A DNA stretch of 64,000 bases from Faecalibacterium sp. An121 (GTDB lineage: Bacteria; Bacillota; Clostridia; Oscillospirales; Ruminococcaceae), in NCBI RefSeq assembly GCF_002160915.1, contig NZ_NFLM01000004.1:1-64000 (forward strand), in the 5' to 3' direction. Of this stretch, positions 16,980-25,382 are shown one piece after another; the stretch's first letter is position 1, and each line of letters begins with the position of its first letter. The position numbers were made by a program, and so were the translations under genes. Under the pieces are notes generated by a model. That model was not told the origin of the DNA and made no database searches. It saw only the letters and a list, made by a program, of their open reading frames with translations.

Positions 16980-17087
16980 ATGCTGTCGTCGATCCTGGAT
17001 GTTTTGGTCACGGCCGGCCTGCTTGTCGTGCTGGTCGGCATGATCTTCCGCGGCATTCGCCGGTTTTTCCGTAAGTTCCGCGGCTGA
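16980..17087 (+). CDS. 35-residue single-span membrane protein
   Basis: Short frame MLSSILDVLVTAGLLVVLVG followed by MIFRGIRRFFRKFRG: one hydrophobic span and a strongly basic C-terminus. GAGGGGAGGG lies at proper distance upstream, and a terminator follows 11 nt after the stop, so it looks like a real tiny gene. No family recognised. Confidence 0.5.
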   Translation: MLSSILDVLVTAGLLVVLVGMIFRGIRRFFRKFRG

Positions 17088-17097
17088 ACCATATCCC

Positions 17098-17128
17098 AAG
17101 AGGCTGGCAATGGTTGTGCCGGCCTCTT
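17098..17128. terminator. Terminator shared by two small convergent genes
   Basis: Inverted repeat AAGAGGCTGGCA / TGCCGGCCTCTT between the 35-residue gene on the plus strand and the small membrane gene on the minus strand. Confidence 0.65.
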
Positions 17129-17134
17129 TGTGGT

Positions 17135-17309
17135 TTATCCGGAGAGGTGCCGGAACAGTCGGACCCAAAAGGGTACCGAGAAAAGGATACACCCAAGCAC
17201 CACAAAAAGCAGCGTGACCCAAATGTCCGCCGGGCCTGCCCAGGCGGCTGCTCCAGAGGGTGTAGGCAAAAAAGGCGGCGAATGCCAGGACGATGAGGAA
17301 CAACTGCAT
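17135..17309 (-). pseudogene. Small two-span membrane gene, frameshifted at a T6 run
   Basis: From an ATG at 17309 with AAAGGAG upstream the minus strand encodes MQLFLIVLAFAAFF, a membrane span. After the codons GCC TTT TTT the frame runs on without sense, but the +1 frame encodes a second good span (ADIWVTLLFVVLGCILFSVP), then FWVRLFRHLSG and a TAA at 17135-17137, right at the shared terminator. Removing one T from the T6 run would join both halves into a ~57-residue two-span protein. This may be a real mutation, a slippage (phase-variable) site or an assembly error. Confidence 0.45.
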
Positions 17310-17499
17310 GGCGCGACTCCTTTCCGGCGGTGTGGGATCTGGTATGTTTATTGTACCGTGCCGGGGGCAGAGGGACAACAAAATCGGGGTAAAGGAAAGG
17401 TAAAACCTGCATGGAGACAGCGCCTTTCCCAAAAATCCGGAAATGACGGGCACCTGTCATGACAGATGGCCGGATTTGACCTGAATTTTTCAAAAAAAC

Positions 17500-17528
17500 T
17501 TGCGCCCAGGCCCAAATGATGATATCAT
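17500..17528 (+). promoter_or_regulatory. Promoter of pncB
   Basis: -35 TTGCGC (17500-17505), 17-nt spacer, -10 TATCAT (17523-17528). The remaining part of the 17310-17604 gap holds the outward region of the small minus gene and this promoter. Confidence 0.65.
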
Positions 17529-17604
17529 TACGGTAATGTGCCGGCCTGTCCTGTGGGAGGCCAGGAGAGCCTGAGCTTTTTGAGAAAAGAGAGGGACTGT
17601 TCCA

Positions 17605-19125
17605 ATGGAGAATAAGATCGAAGTCATTCCTTATATACCCGACGAAGATTATGACAACCCTGCCATGGTGGTGGATTTTTATGAGTTCACCATGGCCAAC
17701 TGCCTGTTCCTGCATGGCTACAAGGATACCCGGCTGGTTTTTGATATGTTTTTCCGCAAGAATCCGGATGGCCAGGGGTATTCCATCAGCGCCGGCCAGC
17801 GCAAGCTGACCCGCTTTTTGATGAACTACCATTTCAATGCGCAGGACATCTGGTGGCTGCGCACCAAGGGCATGAGCGAGGAGTTCTGCGAGTACCTGCG
17901 CACCTATCAGTGGAAGGGGGATATGTACGCCCTGCCCGAAGGCACGGTCTGCTATCCCAATGTGCAGATGGTGCGGATCGAGTGCGATATGGTGGGGGCC
18001 ATCCTCATTGAGACCTATCTGCTCCAGACCATCAATTTCCACAGCCTGATCGCCACCAAGGCCACCCGGGTGGTGGGCCTGAATACCCACACGCCCCGCA
18101 GCGTCATGGAATTTGGCACCCGGCGGGCCCAGGGGGAGAGCGCCGGCAACGATGGCGCCTACGCCGCTGTGCTGGGCGGCTGCATCGGTACCGCCAACTG
18201 CCTGGCCGAAATGAAGTTCGGCGCCGAGGTCAAGGCCGTGGGCACGGTAGCCCACAGCTTCATTGAGTTTTTCCCCACCGAATTTGAGGCCTTCAAAGCC
18301 TATGCCGACACCTATCCCGACTCGGTCAGCCTGCTGCTGGATACCTACAACATCATGGAGAGCGGCCTGCCCAACCTCATCAAGCTGGATGATTACCTGA
18401 TCGAAAAATATCCCGACGATCCTGGCAAGCGGGTCAAATCCGCGCGCATCGACTCGGGCGACCTGGCCCGGGGTTCCAAGCGGCTGCGCAAAGCGCTGGA
18501 CGCCGCAGGCAAGCCCTACATCAAGCTGGTGGCCTCCAATGCGCTGGACGAGAAAAAGATCGCCAATATGGAGCTGTATGAACACGCCCACTTTGACTCC
18601 TACGGCGTGGGTGAAAACCTGATCACATCTGCCTCCGATCCTGTGTTCGGGGGTGTGTACAAGCTGGTGGCGGTCAAACTGGCGGACGGCAGCTATCAGC
18701 CCAAGATGAAGATCTCGGACAGCGTCAGCAAGGCCATCATCCCGGGCAAAAAGATGCCCTGGCGTCTTTACGATGCCAACGGCCAGGCTCAGTGCGACCT
18801 GATCGCAATGGACGGCGAGGTGATCGAGGCAGGCAAGCCGGTCACCATGGTCAACCTGGACCCCGACGCAGTGGAACGGGTCATCACCTTCACCCCCACC
18901 CAGGTCAAACAGCTGCTGGTGCCCTATATTCTGGACGGGCAGCTGGTCATTGACCTGCCCAGCATCAGCCAGCGCCGGGAATACGTGGCCCGGCAGCTGA
19001 CCAGCGAGGTATGGGAGAGCGAACTGCGGGTGGAGTGCCCCCACAAGCACTACGTCAACATGACCCCGGCTGTGGCCGAATGCCGGGAGAAGATGTACGC
19101 CGAGTACCACGGCGGCCGGGCCTGA
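17605..19125 (+). CDS. pncB: Nicotinate phosphoribosyltransferase
   Basis: Converts nicotinate and PRPP to nicotinate mononucleotide in NAD salvage. 506 residues; typical segments VVDFYEFTMANCLFLHG near the N-terminus, GTRRAQGESAGNDGAYAAVLGG in the middle, ARIDSGDLARGSKRLRKALD and [19 protein letters not shown] ribosome site. Single gene between its promoter and the tRNA promoter. Confidence 0.95.
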   Translation: MENKIEVIPYIPDEDYDNPAMVVDFYEFTMANCLFLHGYKDTRLVFDMFFRKNPDGQGYSISAGQRKLTRFLMNYHFNAQDIWWLRTKGMSEEFCEYLRTYQWKGDMYALPEGTVCYPNVQMVRIECDMVGAILIETYLLQTINFHSLIATKATRVVGLNTHTPRSVMEFGTRRAQGESAGNDGAYAAVLGGCIGTANCLAEMKFGAEVKAVGTVAHSFIEFFPTEFEAFKAYADTYPDSVSLLLDTYNIMESGLPNLIKLDDYLIEKYPDDPGKRVKSARIDSGDLARGSKRLRKALDAAGKPYIKLVASNALDEKKIANMELYEHAHFDSYGVGENLITSASDPVFGGVYKLVAVKLADGSYQPKMKISDSVSKAIIPGKKMPWRLYDANGQAQCDLIAMDGEVIEAGKPVTMVNLDPDAVERVITFTPTQVKQLLVPYILDGQLVIDLPSISQRREYVARQLTSEVWESELRVECPHKHYVNMTPAVAECREKMYAEYHGGRA

Positions 19126-19138
19126 CCGGGCCGGCAGG

Positions 19139-19167
19139 TTGACAAAAAGCCGGGTCTATTGTATTAT
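19139..19167 (+). promoter_or_regulatory. Promoter of tRNA-Leu
   Basis: Consensus -35 TTGACA (19139-19144), 17-nt spacer, -10 TATTAT (19162-19167). Confidence 0.9.
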
Positions 19168-19218
19168 AGAATGCGTCCTGAGCCGCCGGGCTGCAAGTTC
19201 TGCCCGGCGGCCTGACGG

Positions 19219-19302
19219 GCCGCTGTGGTGAAATTGGCAGACACGAGGGACTTAAAATCCCTTTCTGGAGACAGAGTACGGGTTCGACCCCCGTCGGCGG
19301 CA
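19219..19302 (+). tRNA. tRNA-Leu(UAA)
   Basis: 84-nt class II tRNA: acceptor GCCGCTG / CGGCGGC, anticodon loop CTTAAAA with anticodon TAA closed by AGGGA / TCCCT, long variable arm, T arm ACGGGTTCGACCCCCGT, discriminator A at 19302. CCA is not encoded. Confidence 0.97.
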
Positions 19303-19507
19303 TTGCAAAGCCTGTGGAGCGCGCTGCGCTTCGCAGGTTTTTTATTTGGCTTTGCGGGGGCATTTGAGGCGGCCGGCCGCTGGAACGGCGCGTCGGTGCA
19401 CAGCAATTTCACAAAATGTTCGCTTGCTTTACAATAGTAAAGAATCTATACTGAAGAAGTACGGATTCCTAATTTTTCTTGCCATGCAAAGGGGGAAAGC
19501 TGCAACG

Positions 19508-20263
19508 ATGGATGCAACGAAAAAAAGCGGCGGGCGGTACGCTCTGCTGGATGAACTGCGGGGATTGAGTCTGATCGCCATGATCGGCTACCACGGGATG
19601 TGGGATCTGGTCTATCTTGCCGGTATCCGGGCCGCCTGGTATGAGGGGCTGCTGGGCCGCCTCTGGCAGCAGACTGTCTGCTGTATCTTTATCCTGCTGT
19701 CCGGATTCTGTCTGGCCCTGGGCCATGCGCCGGTGCGCCGGGGGCTGATCGTGTTTGGGGGCGGCGCGCTGGTCACCCTGGTGACCTGGGCTGTTTTGCC
19801 GGAGGATATCGTCCTGTTCGGTGTGCTGACCTTTTTGGGCAGCGCCATGATCTTTACCGGCTTGCTGCGGCCCTGGCTGGACCGTGTGCCCGGCTGGGCC
19901 GGCCTGGCAGGCAGCATCCTGCTGTTTTTGCTGACCTACCATGTGAACGCAGGCTATCTGAGCTTGGGGGGCCTGTACCTGGGGCAGCTGCCCGACAGCC
20001 TCTACGCCAATCTGCTTACCGCCTATCTGGGCTTTCTGGGTCCGGGCTTTTACTCCACCGACTATTTCTCCCTGATCCCCTGGCTGTTTTTGTTCTGGGC
20101 AGGGTTTTATCTGTACAAGGTAGTGGGCCGGCCCCGGATGGAGCCGCTGCGCCGCTCCATCTGTCCGCCTTTGGGCTGGATCGGCCGCCATTCGCTGGTG
20201 ATCTATATGCTGCACCAGCCGGTGCTCTATGGGCTGCTGATGGTCTGGAACGCCCTGCACTGA
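19508..20263 (+). CDS. Heparan-alpha-glucosaminide N-acetyltransferase-like membrane protein (DUF1624)
   Basis: 251-residue polytopic membrane protein. Starts RYALLDELRGLSLIAMIGYH, with the Asp/Glu-x-x-Arg-Gly and His seen in DUF1624 acyltransferases, and ends with GRHSLVIYMLHQPVLYG. Expected to acylate a cell-surface or intracellular sugar; the substrate is unknown. Start at 19508 chosen for AAAGGGGG upstream; the frame is open further upstream through the tRNA flank but without support. Confidence 0.8.
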   Translation: MDATKKSGGRYALLDELRGLSLIAMIGYHGMWDLVYLAGIRAAWYEGLLGRLWQQTVCCIFILLSGFCLALGHAPVRRGLIVFGGGALVTLVTWAVLPEDIVLFGVLTFLGSAMIFTGLLRPWLDRVPGWAGLAGSILLFLLTYHVNAGYLSLGGLYLGQLPDSLYANLLTAYLGFLGPGFYSTDYFSLIPWLFLFWAGFYLYKVVGRPRMEPLRRSICPPLGWIGRHSLVIYMLHQPVLYGLLMVWNALH

Positions 20264-20274
20264 ACAAAAAGCCC

Positions 20275-20303
20275 TTGACAACCTGCCCGCCGGGTGGTAT
20301 CAT
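20275..20303 (+). promoter_or_regulatory. Promoter of flavodoxin gene
   Basis: Consensus -35 TTGACA (20275-20280), 17-nt spacer, -10 TATCAT (20298-20303). Confidence 0.85.
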
Positions 20304-20312
20304 GTTGATGCT

Positions 20313-20390
20313 GGTTATAAATAACTAACCACTTGCTGCTGCGCTGGAAGTCCAGCGCATTTTCAGGGGATCGAAATTAGTTATAACTAA
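20313..20390 (+). promoter_or_regulatory. Palindromic leader/operator region of flavodoxin
   Basis: Between promoter and gene lie GGTTATAAATAACTAACC (20313-20330), hairpin GCGCTGG / CCAGCGC (20341-20358) and the perfect palindrome TTAGTTATAACTAA (20377-20390). The repeated half TTAGTTAT suggests a dimeric repressor operator, possibly of a metal-dependent DtxR/MntR or Fur-like regulator since flavodoxin replaces ferredoxin under iron limitation. The regulator is an inference. Confidence 0.55.
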
Positions 20391-20430
20391 CTTTGCTTCC
20401 CATCAACATTCAGAAAGAAGGTTACATCGC

Positions 20431-20853
20431 ATGAACAAGGTTGCAATCGTATACTGGAGCTCCACCGGCAACACCGAGACCATGGCCAACTGCATTGCGG
20501 AGGGCGCAGGCGCCAGCGCCACCCTCCTCAGCTGCGCCGATGTGACGCCCGATGTGCTGTCGGGCTATGACGTGGTGGCCTTCGGCTGCCCGGCCATGGG
20601 GGCGGAACAGCTGGAGGAGGGGGAGTTTGAGCCCATGTTCTCCTCTGTGGAGGGGGCACTGAACGGCAGGAAGGTGGCCCTGTTCGGCTCGTATGGCTGG
20701 GGCGACGGCCAGTGGATGCGGGACTGGTGCGAGCGCGCCAAGGGCGACGGCGCCGTCCTGTACAGCGAGGAGGGCCTGATCTGCAACGAGGCCCCCGACG
20801 AGGACGTGCAGGCCGACTGCCGCAAGCTGGGCGCCGCCCTGGCCGCCTGGTAA
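20431..20853 (+). CDS. Flavodoxin
   Basis: 140-residue short-chain flavodoxin carrying FMN for low-potential electron transfer. FMN phosphate loop SSTGNTE near residue 10, ring-stacking loops GCPAMGAEQLEE (about 53-64) and FGSYGWGDGQWM (about 85-96). Usual family length. GAAAGAAGG upstream. A DUF1540 gene follows 75 nt downstream. Confidence 0.95.
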   Translation: MNKVAIVYWSSTGNTETMANCIAEGAGASATLLSCADVTPDVLSGYDVVAFGCPAMGAEQLEEGEFEPMFSSVEGALNGRKVALFGSYGWGDGQWMRDWCERAKGDGAVLYSEEGLICNEAPDEDVQADCRKLGAALAAW

Positions 20854-20927
20854 AAACCGAAACCGCACGTCGATGCATAAGGGCCTTTCTTTGCGGGCAT
20901 ACTGCTTGCAAAGAGAGGTGATAAACG

Positions 20928-21086
20928 ATGGAGAACAAAGGTGTTATCTGTGATGTCAGCGAGTGCCGCTATAATGTGGACTGCTGCAAGTGCAATCTGC
21001 CCCAGATCAAGGTGACCGAGCACTGCACCTGCGGCACCCAGCAGATGGACAACCCGCACTTCTGCCAGAGCTACGAGAAAAAGTAA
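20928..21086 (+). CDS. DUF1540 cysteine-rich protein
   Basis: 52-residue protein starting MENKGVICDVSECRYN, with eight cysteines in C-x4-C, CCKC, CTC and FC patterns, typical of DUF1540, probably zinc-binding. Strong AGAGAGGTG ribosome site 7 nt upstream. It lies after flavodoxin with no terminator between, so the two may be cotranscribed. Too short for usual gene-length cutoffs. Confidence 0.88.
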   Translation: MENKGVICDVSECRYNVDCCKCNLPQIKVTEHCTCGTQQMDNPHFCQSYEKK

Positions 21087-21110
21087 CTCCTGCGGATCGT
21101 AACTCCTGTA

Positions 21111-21166
21111 AAAAAAGCTCCCCCGCTGCCAGCCTGTCATGGGCCGGCGGCAGGGGAGCTTTCCTT
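21111..21166. terminator. Bidirectional terminator, DUF1540 / HAD gene
   Basis: Long stem AAAGCTCCCCCGCTGCC / GGCGGCAGGGGAGCTTT with T-rich 3' ends on both strands, between convergent genes. Confidence 0.85.
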
Positions 21167-21173
21167 TGGGCTG

Positions 21174-21788
21174 TCAGCGCAGGGTCACATTGCAGGTGGC
21201 CAGGCTGCGCACCAGGGTGTCCACGCTGTCTTTCATCTGGATGCTGTTCATCCCCAGCTGGAAGGCAGTCTGGACATTGGCCCGGCTGTCATCGATGAAA
21301 ATGCATTCACTGGCATTCAGGCCATACTGGTCCAGCAGACATTTGTAGATGCGGGGGTCAGGCTTGTTGATGTGCACATGGCAGGAGGCGACCCCTCCGT
21401 CAAAGACCCCTTCCAGACCGCGGCTCATCAAAAGGTCCAGGGTGTCTTCGGGAATGTTGCTGAGATAGTATACGCAGTAGCCGTGGTTTTTCAGCCGGCG
21501 CACCAGCTCCACCATCCGGCGGCGCAGATGCAGGATGCTGGTCCAGTTCTCCAGCACTTCCTGGACCTCGAATACACAGTGCTCGGCCTGGGCGGCGGTC
21601 AGCATGGCGTGATTGCCCTCGCTGCGGGTGCACAGCCCTGCGTCCAGCTGCTGCCAGGTTTTGCTGCCAAAGGTCAGGCGGTAGACTTTTTCTTCGACGG
21701 CCGTGTTGCAGAACCGCTCCAGCAGAAAATCCTTGGGCGCAAAATCCACCATCACGCCGCCCAGATCGAAAATAACGTTCTTATACAT
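21174..21788 (-). CDS. HAD-family phosphatase
   Basis: 204-residue haloacid dehalogenase subfamily IA protein. Motif I VIFDLGGVMVDF, motif II LSNIPED, motif III region NKPDPRIYKCLL, motif IV IFIDDSRANV. DxGG-type motif I is seen in the YihX-like branch acting on sugar or nucleotide phosphates; the substrate is not clear. The second Asp of the DxD pair is replaced by Gly, as in that branch. Start at 21788 has GGAGAG 7 nt upstream. Confidence 0.85.
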   Translation of the reverse strand: MYKNVIFDLGGVMVDFAPKDFLLERFCNTAVEEKVYRLTFGSKTWQQLDAGLCTRSEGNHAMLTAAQAEHCVFEVQEVLENWTSILHLRRRMVELVRRLKNHGYCVYYLSNIPEDTLDLLMSRGLEGVFDGGVASCHVHINKPDPRIYKCLLDQYGLNASECIFIDDSRANVQTAFQLGMNSIQMKDSVDTLVRSLATCNVTLR

Positions 21789-21927
21789 ACGATGCTCTCC
21801 ATCAAGCCCGGCGGGACCGGGCGCAATACACATTTTACTTCGTACTGCATAGTATAACACATCGGGACCAGGGATTTCCACTGGTTTTTCTTGCGGGGTC
21901 TCCGCAGGCGGGAAGGGGGAGCATGGT

Positions 21928-22224
21928 ATGACATTCCGTGAACTGAGCAAAAAAGAAGTCGTGCAGGTAGATGAAGGGCAGTGCCTGGGCAAGATCGACG
22001 ATCTGGTCATCGACGACAAGAGCGCCCGGGTGGAAAAACTTCTGATGCTGGGCAGGCCCAAACTGTTCGGCCTGCTGGGCAGGGGAGAGTCCCTGGTGAT
22101 CGACTGGGACGAGATCCAGAAGATCGGGGCCAATGCCATTCTGGTCAACACCCCTCTGCCCGAGGAAAACGCACAGGAGGCGAAAAAGCCGGGTCTGCTG
22201 GGCAGGCTGCTGGGACAGGGCTGA
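21928..22224 (+). CDS. YlmC/YmxH family PRC-barrel protein
   Basis: 98-residue protein, MTFRELSKKEVVQVDEGQCL then GKIDDLVIDD, a PRC-barrel domain of the YlmC/YmxH group often linked to sporulation in clostridia. Function at the molecular level unknown. GAAGGGGGAG upstream; divergent from the HAD gene. Confidence 0.85.
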   Translation: MTFRELSKKEVVQVDEGQCLGKIDDLVIDDKSARVEKLLMLGRPKLFGLLGRGESLVIDWDEIQKIGANAILVNTPLPEENAQEAKKPGLLGRLLGQG

Positions 22225-22286
22225 CCCTGCGGGAGCCTGCGCGGCAAACAGGCCGGTCAGCGTGTAAATTTTCACAGTAAAACAGG

Positions 22287-22314
22287 TAGACTTTATGTCA
22301 AATCGCGCTATAAT
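22287..22314 (+). promoter_or_regulatory. Promoter of LTA-synthase-like gene
   Basis: -35 TAGACT (22287-22292), 16-nt spacer, -10 TATAAT (22309-22314). AATTTTCACA lies directly upstream (22267-22276), a decamer also found before the promoters at 41472 and, in part, 48566. Confidence 0.65.
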
Positions 22315-22438
22315 AAAAAGCGTATCTGTCCCGGCGGGCGCCGTCTCAAGACAGCCCGGGACAGAGGGTGCATCTGAAAACGCCTCCATACGGTCGGATA
22401 CATCCTAGCCCAACCCTAGAAACAGGAAGTGAACTGCA

Positions 22439-24379
22439 ATGAATCCTAGACAGATGGCGGCCTCCCTGGCCGTTCAGCTGGCCCGGGGCCTGTTCCCTGC
22501 GGCGGCGACCCTGGTGCTGCTGGTTTTGACCGAATGGGTGGCCCGGGGGGAGCTGACAGGGGAGACCTGGGCCGAATACATCCACCCGCACATCGAATCC
22601 TATCTGCTGTCCTGGCTGTTCCTGCTTTTGATCTGGATCGCGGCCGATACCCTCACCCGGCTGGCCCCCCTGGCTACTTTGGCGGCGGGGGCGGCGGGCC
22701 TGGTGCCGGCCGCGGTCAACTTTTACACCTTGCAGCTGCGGGGAGAACCGTTCCTCCCCTGGGACCTGACTCAGATCAAAGAGGCGGCAGGGGTGGCTTC
22801 TGCTGCGGGTCTCAAGATCCAGACCAGCATGGTCTGGTCCATCGTACTGCTGCTCATCCTGCTGGCGCTCTCGTTTGTGCTGTACCACAGGCGGCCCCGG
22901 CTGCCGGTGCCCATGCGGCTGGCGGCCATTGCTGCGGCCATCGCCGCGCTTCTGGGGCTGGTGTTCGGCGTTTACCTGCAGCCTGCGGTGACCCAGCGGC
23001 TGGGCATCTACTCCGACGCATGGATGCAGGACCGCTACTACCGCTGGTATGGGGTCATCACCGGCTTTATGACAAACCTCACCAACCTGGAGATCGACCA
23101 GCCGGAGGGGTATTCCCAGGAGGCGGTGGACGCTGTTCTGGATCAAGTGGAGGCGGCCGGCCGGTTTGAGACCGGTCCCAACTTCCCGGAAAGCTACGGG
23201 GCGGTAACAGACCCCGAAGAGGTCCACAAAACGCCCACCATCATCTATGTGATGGACGAATCCTATTGGGATGTCAGCCAGCTGGAGCAGTACGGCGTCA
23301 CCTTTGATATCGATATCTCGCCCAACCTCCACGCTCTGCAGCAAACCAGCGCCTACGGCAAGGTGTACAGCCCCAGCTTCGGGGGCGGGACCTGCGATGT
23401 GGAATTTGAGGCGCTGACCGGCCATTCGGTGGGCTTTCTGCCCTCGGGCTGCAAACCCTATCAGCAGCACGTGACACGCCCCATGTTCGCCCTGCCCTCC
23501 TACCTCAGGAGCAAGGGCTACCAGACGGCGGCGATCCACTGCTACTATGCCAAGTACTGGAGCCGGAACACCGCCTATCCCAACCTGGGCTTTGATGATT
23601 TCATCAGCCTGGAGGATATGCACGGGGTGGACAAGGTGCGGGACTATTACTGGGCCGGCGGGCTGGTCACCGATGCGTCGATGGGCCAGCAGATCATTCA
23701 GGAATACGAGGCGCTGAAGGCGCAGTCGGACGCGCCGGTCTTTCTGCACGCGGTGACCATGCAGAACCACACCAACTACAACGCGGCCAACTATCCCGAC
23801 GAACAGCGGGTGCACATCACCAGCGCCCCGGCTGGGCTGTCCCAGAGTACCATCGGCGCTCTGGAGGACTTCGCCACCGGCGTCCGGGATGCCGACGCGC
23901 TGCTGGGACAGCTGGTCAGTTACTTTTCCCAGGTGGAAGAGCCGGTGATCCTGGTCTTTTGGGGAGATCACTACAACCCCATCGATTCAGGCTACGACGT
24001 CTACACTGCCACCGGCTACGCCAGCGCCAACAGCGCCGATCCGGCCCTGCACCAGACCACCCTGCTGATGTGGTCCAATTACAGCAGCATCCCGGTGGAC
24101 CTTGGCACCATTGCAGCCTACGAGGTGTCGCCGGTGATGATGGACATTTTCGGTCTGGAGCAGCCCCTCTACTTCCAGTACCTCAACCGGCAGCTACGCT
24201 ATGGATACCGCAGTTTCACCGGCGGGGTGGCGGTCAACTGGGACGGGTCGATGGCCGGCAGCCTGACGGCCCGTCAGGAGACCTGGCGGCAGGACCACTG
24301 GCTGCTGCAATACGACCTGATGTTCGGGGAGGGATATGCCGCACAGCGTATGGGCCTGGACTTCGACGAAGAAGGATAA
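22439..24379 (+). CDS. LTA synthase family sulfatase-fold enzyme
   Basis: 646-residue membrane enzyme: about five N-terminal membrane spans (to residue ~185), then an extracellular alkaline-phosphatase-like domain. Metal and catalytic motifs: YVMDESYWD, the nucleophile segment FGGGTCDVEFEALTG (Thr), and FWGDHYNP with the late Asp-His. These are the hallmarks of lipoteichoic acid synthase/phosphoglycerol transferase. It may add glycerol-phosphate to a glycolipid or other envelope polymer; the exact polymer is unknown. AGGAAGTG ribosome site. Confidence 0.9.
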   Translation: MNPRQMAASLAVQLARGLFPAAATLVLLVLTEWVARGELTGETWAEYIHPHIESYLLSWLFLLLIWIAADTLTRLAPLATLAAGAAGLVPAAVNFYTLQLRGEPFLPWDLTQIKEAAGVASAAGLKIQTSMVWSIVLLLILLALSFVLYHRRPRLPVPMRLAAIAAAIAALLGLVFGVYLQPAVTQRLGIYSDAWMQDRYYRWYGVITGFMTNLTNLEIDQPEGYSQEAVDAVLDQVEAAGRFETGPNFPESYGAVTDPEEVHKTPTIIYVMDESYWDVSQLEQYGVTFDIDISPNLHALQQTSAYGKVYSPSFGGGTCDVEFEALTGHSVGFLPSGCKPYQQHVTRPMFALPSYLRSKGYQTAAIHCYYAKYWSRNTAYPNLGFDDFISLEDMHGVDKVRDYYWAGGLVTDASMGQQIIQEYEALKAQSDAPVFLHAVTMQNHTNYNAANYPDEQRVHITSAPAGLSQSTIGALEDFATGVRDADALLGQLVSYFSQVEEPVILVFWGDHYNPIDSGYDVYTATGYASANSADPALHQTTLLMWSNYSSIPVDLGTIAAYEVSPVMMDIFGLEQPLYFQYLNRQLRYGYRSFTGGVAVNWDGSMAGSLTARQETWRQDHWLLQYDLMFGEGYAAQRMGLDFDEEG

Positions 24380-24407
24380 AAACCGCCCCGGAAAGCAAAA
24401 ATCGGTC

Positions 24408-24436
24408 TTGCATCCGGGCTGCGGCTGTGGTATTAT
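24408..24436 (+). promoter_or_regulatory. Promoter of rpsB-tsf
   Basis: -35 TTGCAT (24408-24413), 17-nt spacer, -10 TATTAT (24431-24436). The ~170-nt leader may hold an S2-binding autoregulatory structure, as in other bacteria; I cannot assign one. Confidence 0.75.
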
Positions 24437-24616
24437 AACAAGGGTGTGTCCGACCTGGCTCAAAATGGGCGGCCGGACGCGCCGAAGAAACATCACACAC
24501 GCATCACTATGCTCTTTTGTGCCCCTGCGGGGGTGGAGAGCAGTCTGCGCGCCTGTACCATGCGGGCGGCGCAGATCACGGTGTGCGGAGGTAAAAACAA
24601 TTTGGAGGTAACAATC

Positions 24617-25339
24617 ATGGCAGTCATTTCTATGAAGCAGCTTCTCGAAGCAGGCGTGCACTTCGGTCATCAGACCCGCCGCTGGAACCCCAAGATGGCG
24701 AAGTATATCTTCACCGAGCGCAACGGCATCTATATCATCGACCTGCAGAAGACCGTCAAGAAGCTGGATGAGGCTTACAACTACGTGAAGGAAGTCGCAG
24801 CCGAGGGCGGCGAGATCCTGTTCGTGGGCACCAAGAAGCAGGCTCAGGAGTCCATCCGCGACGAGGCTACCCGCTGCGGTATGCACTATGTCAACGCCCG
24901 GTGGCTGGGCGGCATGCTGACCAACTTCCGCACCATCCGCAAGCGCATCGACCGCATGGAGCAGCTGAAGAAGATGCAGGAGAACGGCACCTTCGAGCTG
25001 CTGCCCAAGAAGGAAGTTGCCAAGCTGGAGCTGGAGATGGAGAAGCTGGACAAGTACCTGGGCGGCGTGAAGAACATGAAGACCCTGCCCAAGGCCCTGT
25101 TCATCGTTGATCCCCACAAGGAGCGCATCGCCGTGTCCGAGGCCCGCAAGCTGCACATCCCCATCATCGCCATCGTGGATACCAACTGCAACCCCGATGA
25201 GATCGACTGGGTCATCCCCGGCAATGACGACGCCATCCGCGCTGTCAAGCTGATCGCCGGCGCCATGGCTGACGCTGTGCTGGAGGGCAAGCAGGGCAAC
25301 CAGGAAGCTGTCCCCGCTGAGGAAGCAGCCAACGCCTGA
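24617..25339 (+). CDS. rpsB: 30S ribosomal protein S2
   Basis: 240-residue S2, [20 protein letters not shown] then [20 protein letters not shown], ending with an Ala/Glu-rich tail. Start at 24617 has TTGGAGGTAAC upstream. Cotranscribed with tsf (44 nt apart), the usual bacterial pair. Confidence 0.99.
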   Translation: MAVISMKQLLEAGVHFGHQTRRWNPKMAKYIFTERNGIYIIDLQKTVKKLDEAYNYVKEVAAEGGEILFVGTKKQAQESIRDEATRCGMHYVNARWLGGMLTNFRTIRKRIDRMEQLKKMQENGTFELLPKKEVAKLELEMEKLDKYLGGVKNMKTLPKALFIVDPHKERIAVSEARKLHIPIIAIVDTNCNPDEIDWVIPGNDDAIRAVKLIAGAMADAVLEGKQGNQEAVPAEEAANA

Positions 25340-25382
25340 GTTCTCCGCCCGATACCCAACGATAGAATAGGAGAGGATTAAA

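Noticed and set aside
16881-17453. 190-codon minus-strand frame covering the small membrane gene
   Set aside because: Only its first ~15 codons after the ATG at 17309 look protein-like; the rest runs through two terminators and the guaB 3' end. Reported instead as a frameshifted small gene.
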